Source of the DNA: an uncultured Bryobacterales bacterium
Lineage (GTDB): Bacteria > Acidobacteriota > Terriglobia > Bryobacterales > Bryobacteraceae
Assembly: GCA_937859895.1 (NCBI GenBank)
Contig: CALMAV010000279.1
Location: 1 to 8,231, forward strand
Length of the DNA stretch: 8,231 nt
Direction: 5' to 3'
Numbering within the stretch: position 1 is the stretch's first letter; each line of letters opens with the position of its first letter. The notes beneath the pieces were generated by a model, which was given only the letters and a program-made list of their open reading frames with translations, had not been told where the DNA came from and searched no databases. Both the position numbers and the translations under genes were made by a program. Shown in pieces: positions 6,497-8,231 of this stretch.

Positions 6497-6733
6497 ATGA
6501 CCAAATCGAAAATTGCCATCAGTTTGCCCAAGGATCAACTGGCGAGAGTCCACCGGGAAGTCCAAGCTGGACGAGCCGATTCAGTTTCGGGTTACATCGT
6601 CCGGGTTCTGGAGGAGCAAGCGAAGTGCGAGTCTCTCCGGGAACTGCTGCAGGATTTGATTAAACAACACGGTCAACCAGGTAGCGAGGATATGGAGTGG
6701 GCAGAACGCGTACTCGCACCGCAGCAGGGATAG
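6497..6733 (+). CDS. Ribbon-helix-helix type antitoxin of a PIN toxin pair
   Basis: A 78-residue protein. The N-terminal strand KSKIAISLP (3-11) and two helices, about KDQLARVHREVQAG (12-25) and SVSGYIVRVLEEQAK (29-43), form a MetJ/Arc-type DNA-binding fold that works as a dimer. The C-terminal part (44-78, rich in Leu, Gln, Glu and Trp68) is the likely toxin-neutralising tail. Antitoxins of this layout pair with PIN ribonucleases and repress their own promoter. ATG 6497 is chosen over an upstream in-frame ATG (6392), because the 35 residues between them are Cys/Arg-rich and do not look like a folded domain, whereas the RHH strand begins right after 6497. The toxin gene overlaps its 3' end by 37 nt. 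The family call is good; the exact antitoxin class name is less certain. Confidence 0.82.
   Translation: MTKSKIAISLPKDQLARVHREVQAGRADSVSGYIVRVLEEQAKCESLRELLQDLIKQHGQPGSEDMEWAERVLAPQQG
6686..6690 (+). promoter_or_regulatory. Ribosome binding site for the toxin inside the antitoxin gene
   Basis: GAGGA ends 6 nt before GTG 6697. This good spacing supports 6697 as the toxin start over GTG 6733, which overlaps the antitoxin stop by one base (TAGTG) but would delete the IV of the first PIN strand IVLDAG. Confidence 0.55.
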
Positions 6734-7098
6734 TGCTGGACGCGGGTGCACTGATCGCCTTGGATCGTGGTGATAAGCGCATGCTCGCCTTGCTCCATCG
6801 GGCGTTGGCTCAAGATCGGGCTTTTCGAGTGCCTGCCGGTGTCGTGGGACAAGCTGGGCGCGATGGCCGTACTCAGGTTACGTTAGCGCGGTTTTTGCGG
6901 AGCGAGGAAGTGGAGATTGTTCCTCTGGATGAACAGCTCGCCCGTTCCTGTGGAGAACTCTGCGGCGCTGCCAACTCGCCGGATATCATCGACGCTTCGG
7001 TGGTAATTCTTGCCAGAGAGCGGCGAGAGCCCATAGTCACCAGCGATCCGAATGACCTGCGGCGTCTGGATCCGTCAGCCCAAATAATTGCAGTCTGA
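6697..7098 (+). CDS. PIN-domain (VapC-like) ribonuclease toxin
   Basis: A 133-residue PIN-domain protein, presumed to cleave RNA with metal-bound acidic residues unless held by the antitoxin. The first PIN strand and acid are at IVLDAGALIALDRGD (12-26, Asp15). The third and fourth acidic clusters are SPDIIDASVVILA (94-106, Asp96 and Asp99) and TSDPNDLRRLD (115-125, Asp117 and Asp120). At the place where many PIN toxins have a glutamate, this protein reads VPAGVVGQAGRDG (45-57) with Gln52, so catalysis may rely on fewer acids or use a variant site. The gene starts at GTG 6697, overlapping the antitoxin by 37 nt, which couples their translation. A short hairpin follows the stop codon. The N-terminal MGRTRTRTAAG is basic and not part of the fold, and could be an artefact if the true start is GTG 6733. 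Confidence 0.82.
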   Translation: MGRTRTRTAAGIVLDAGALIALDRGDKRMLALLHRALAQDRAFRVPAGVVGQAGRDGRTQVTLARFLRSEEVEIVPLDEQLARSCGELCGAANSPDIIDASVVILARERREPIVTSDPNDLRRLDPSAQIIAV

Positions 7099-7105
7099 TT
7101 TCACG

Positions 7106-7120
7106 TGGGCGTTTCGCCCA
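7106..7120 (+). terminator. Stem-loop after the toxin gene, weak terminator candidate
   Basis: TGGGCG and CGCCCA form a perfect 6-bp GC-rich stem with a TTT loop, beginning 8 nt after the toxin stop. No T-run follows, so intrinsic termination is doubtful. The stem ends exactly one base before the glmM-derived relic begins at 7121, so it may instead mark a junction. It reuses the TGGGC/GCCCA words of the palindrome at 6459-6470. Confidence 0.35.
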
Positions 7121-7201
7121 ACAGAATTCGCAGGTAGTAGCCGGGTTATGGTGAGCTTCTCCGGGACCGACCGATCGCCAACGATGATAGGAGAAGGCTA
7201 A
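7121..7201 (+). pseudogene. glmM: Degenerate second copy of the glmM 3' end
   Basis: This stretch translates in one frame as TEFAGSSRVMVSFSGT, then diverges and reaches TAA at 7199-7201. Intact GlmM has TEFAGSGRVVVRFSGTEP at residues 402-419. At base level 7121-7170 matches 6190-6239 at 43 of 50 positions without gaps. The next 28 or so bases match with small indels as far as GAAGGC. The phosphate-loop Arg413 is replaced by Ser, and the EPLARVMIEG part is scrambled. There is no glmM similarity upstream of 7121. It is therefore a 3' fragment with no upstream gene body and cannot make a functional product. The likely origin is displacement of the original gene end when the segment with the toxin-antitoxin pair came in; a decayed tandem duplication is the alternative. 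Confidence 0.75.
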
Positions 7202-7202
7202 A

Positions 7203-8231
7203 ATGATTGGCCGATGCACGCAAGTCATAATGAAACCTGCCCGCTATTTATTTGTCGCCGTTTGCCTGATGTCATTCTGGCTACGCTCCGCGCCAGGCGT
7301 TTTACCTGAGACACGAGGTGTCGTTCTCGATGCCGGGGGATCACCCATCGCTGATGCCACACTTGCCGAACAGTGGGGAATAGAAAAGGGCGCTGCCCGA
7401 TCTCCTCTCACACCTGTCGCAACGACAACGTATGCGGATGGGTCGTTCTCCCTCCCAAACGGGGCGGACTCCAATGGACGGTTCGCCTTGCTCGTCTACG
7501 ACAAGGCTCGTCTGCACGGCGCAATGGTTGATCTTCCCGCAAGCGAAAGAGAAAAGCCCTTGACCATTCGTTTGCGGCCTCTCCAGACTGTGGATTACAG
7601 CATTCTTGTCACAGGATCTCTGACAAAGGAGTCCACGTCCGCCAAACTGTATACATTATCTGGGATTCCTATTGCTGCGTTATTCAGTGTCCCGCGCGGC
7701 TCTGTGACCCTGCCACCCGGGCAGTATCTCTTAAAGGCACGACTTCCCGACCCGAAGTTGCCGCTAGCACCTTCAGCGTAGCAACCCGGGCAGTCACCGT
7801 ACCGCCGCTTCATATTCAACCGTCCTTGATCGCCCAACACTACGGACGCGGAACGCCCGACCTAACAGCGAGCCTGCTGACCATGGATCACAAGCCGGCG
7901 ACCATCCATCCGATCCGCGGCAAGTGGACTCTGTTATATTTCTGGGCAACATGGTGCGGGCCGTGTATCAGCGAAGGTATGCCACGGCTGATCGTATTCA
8001 CCAATGCCCACAAGAACTCGTCTTCCGCCTTCCGCATCCTCGCCATCCACGGGAAGAGCAAGGAAGAGAACAGCACTTGGCAGGAATTTCATGATAAGAC
8101 CGTGCTCCTGCAACGCGAACGTTGGCATGTGGCGACGCTGCCCTTTGATGTTTTGTATGACGAACCGTCTCACCTCGGCGTGGGGTGTTGTAGCATTCCC
8201 GACCTACGCTTTGATCGACCCGGACGGGAAC
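7203..8231 (+). pseudogene. Secreted TlpA/thioredoxin-like protein with Ig-like N-terminal region, broken by two frameshifts, 3' end outside window
   Basis: Frame 1 runs 7203-7781. It encodes a signal peptide (hydrophobic YLFVAVCLMSFWL, residues 15-27) and a carboxypeptidase-regulatory-like beta domain (RGVVLDAGGSPIADATL, later TTTYADGSFSLPNG and LPPGQYLLKA). It ends at a stop soon after that motif. From about 7740 coding continues in the -1 frame: PEVAASTFSVATRAVTVPP, then KWTLLYFWATWCGPC with the CxxC redox pair at 7955-7966, then LPFDVLYD. Between about 8160 and 8180 coding returns to the first frame as AWGVVAFPTYALIDPDGN, which carries the cis-Pro thioredoxin loop and runs to the edge. 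The parts together read as one exported thiol-disulfide oxidoreductase-like protein. ATG 7203 has AGGAG 9 nt upstream; ATG 7230 would give a more ordinary signal peptide. Sequencing error is the alternative to real decay. Confidence 0.75.

Noticed and set aside
7730..7736. CTTAAAG as a programmed -1 frameshift site
   Set aside because: The first triplet does not fit the XXXYYYZ slippery pattern and no downstream stem is obvious. A second, opposite shift later makes ordinary indels more likely.

Overview
The window is moderately GC-rich, densely packed bacterial chromosome. The style of GlmM, the Rrf2-cysK pair, the secreted beta-helix protein and the TlpA-type secreted protein suggest a soil Acidobacteriota-like bacterium. 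That placement rests on remembered family resemblance, not on a marker gene, so it is tentative. I see no rRNA, tRNA, CRISPR array or insertion sequence.

Layout from left to right. Positions 1-1455 (minus strand) hold a large secreted protein, probably a right-handed beta-helix, cut by the left edge; its signal peptide and start are inside the window. A MarR-family repressor follows (minus). It is divergent from an alpha/beta hydrolase and a DUF985-type cupin whose reading frames overlap. The 56-base divergent gap carries a perfect 14-bp palindrome that is the obvious candidate operator. Next come cysK (cysteine synthase) and, upstream of it on the same strand, an Rrf2-family regulator. They form a tight regulator-enzyme operon resembling the CymR/CysK pairing known from Firmicutes. 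Divergent from this operon is glmM (phosphoglucosamine mutase, cell-wall precursor supply).

The right quarter is the accessory part. Directly after glmM lies an overlapping RHH antitoxin / PIN-domain toxin pair. After the toxin comes a degenerate second copy of the 3' coding end of glmM (7121-7198, against 6190-6267 in the intact gene). This suggests the toxin-antitoxin cassette arrived as a segment carrying its own glmM 3' end, leaving the displaced end behind as a relic. The window ends in a secreted protein with an N-terminal Ig-like/carboxypeptidase-regulatory-like region and a TlpA/thioredoxin domain. Its reading frame is broken twice (-1, then +1), so it is called a pseudogene or a sequence with two indel errors.

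The best leads are the glmM relic flanking the toxin-antitoxin module, the Rrf2 regulator ending in a C-terminal isoleucine next to cysK, and the doubly frameshifted TlpA protein. I saw no large undescribed multi-gene system.
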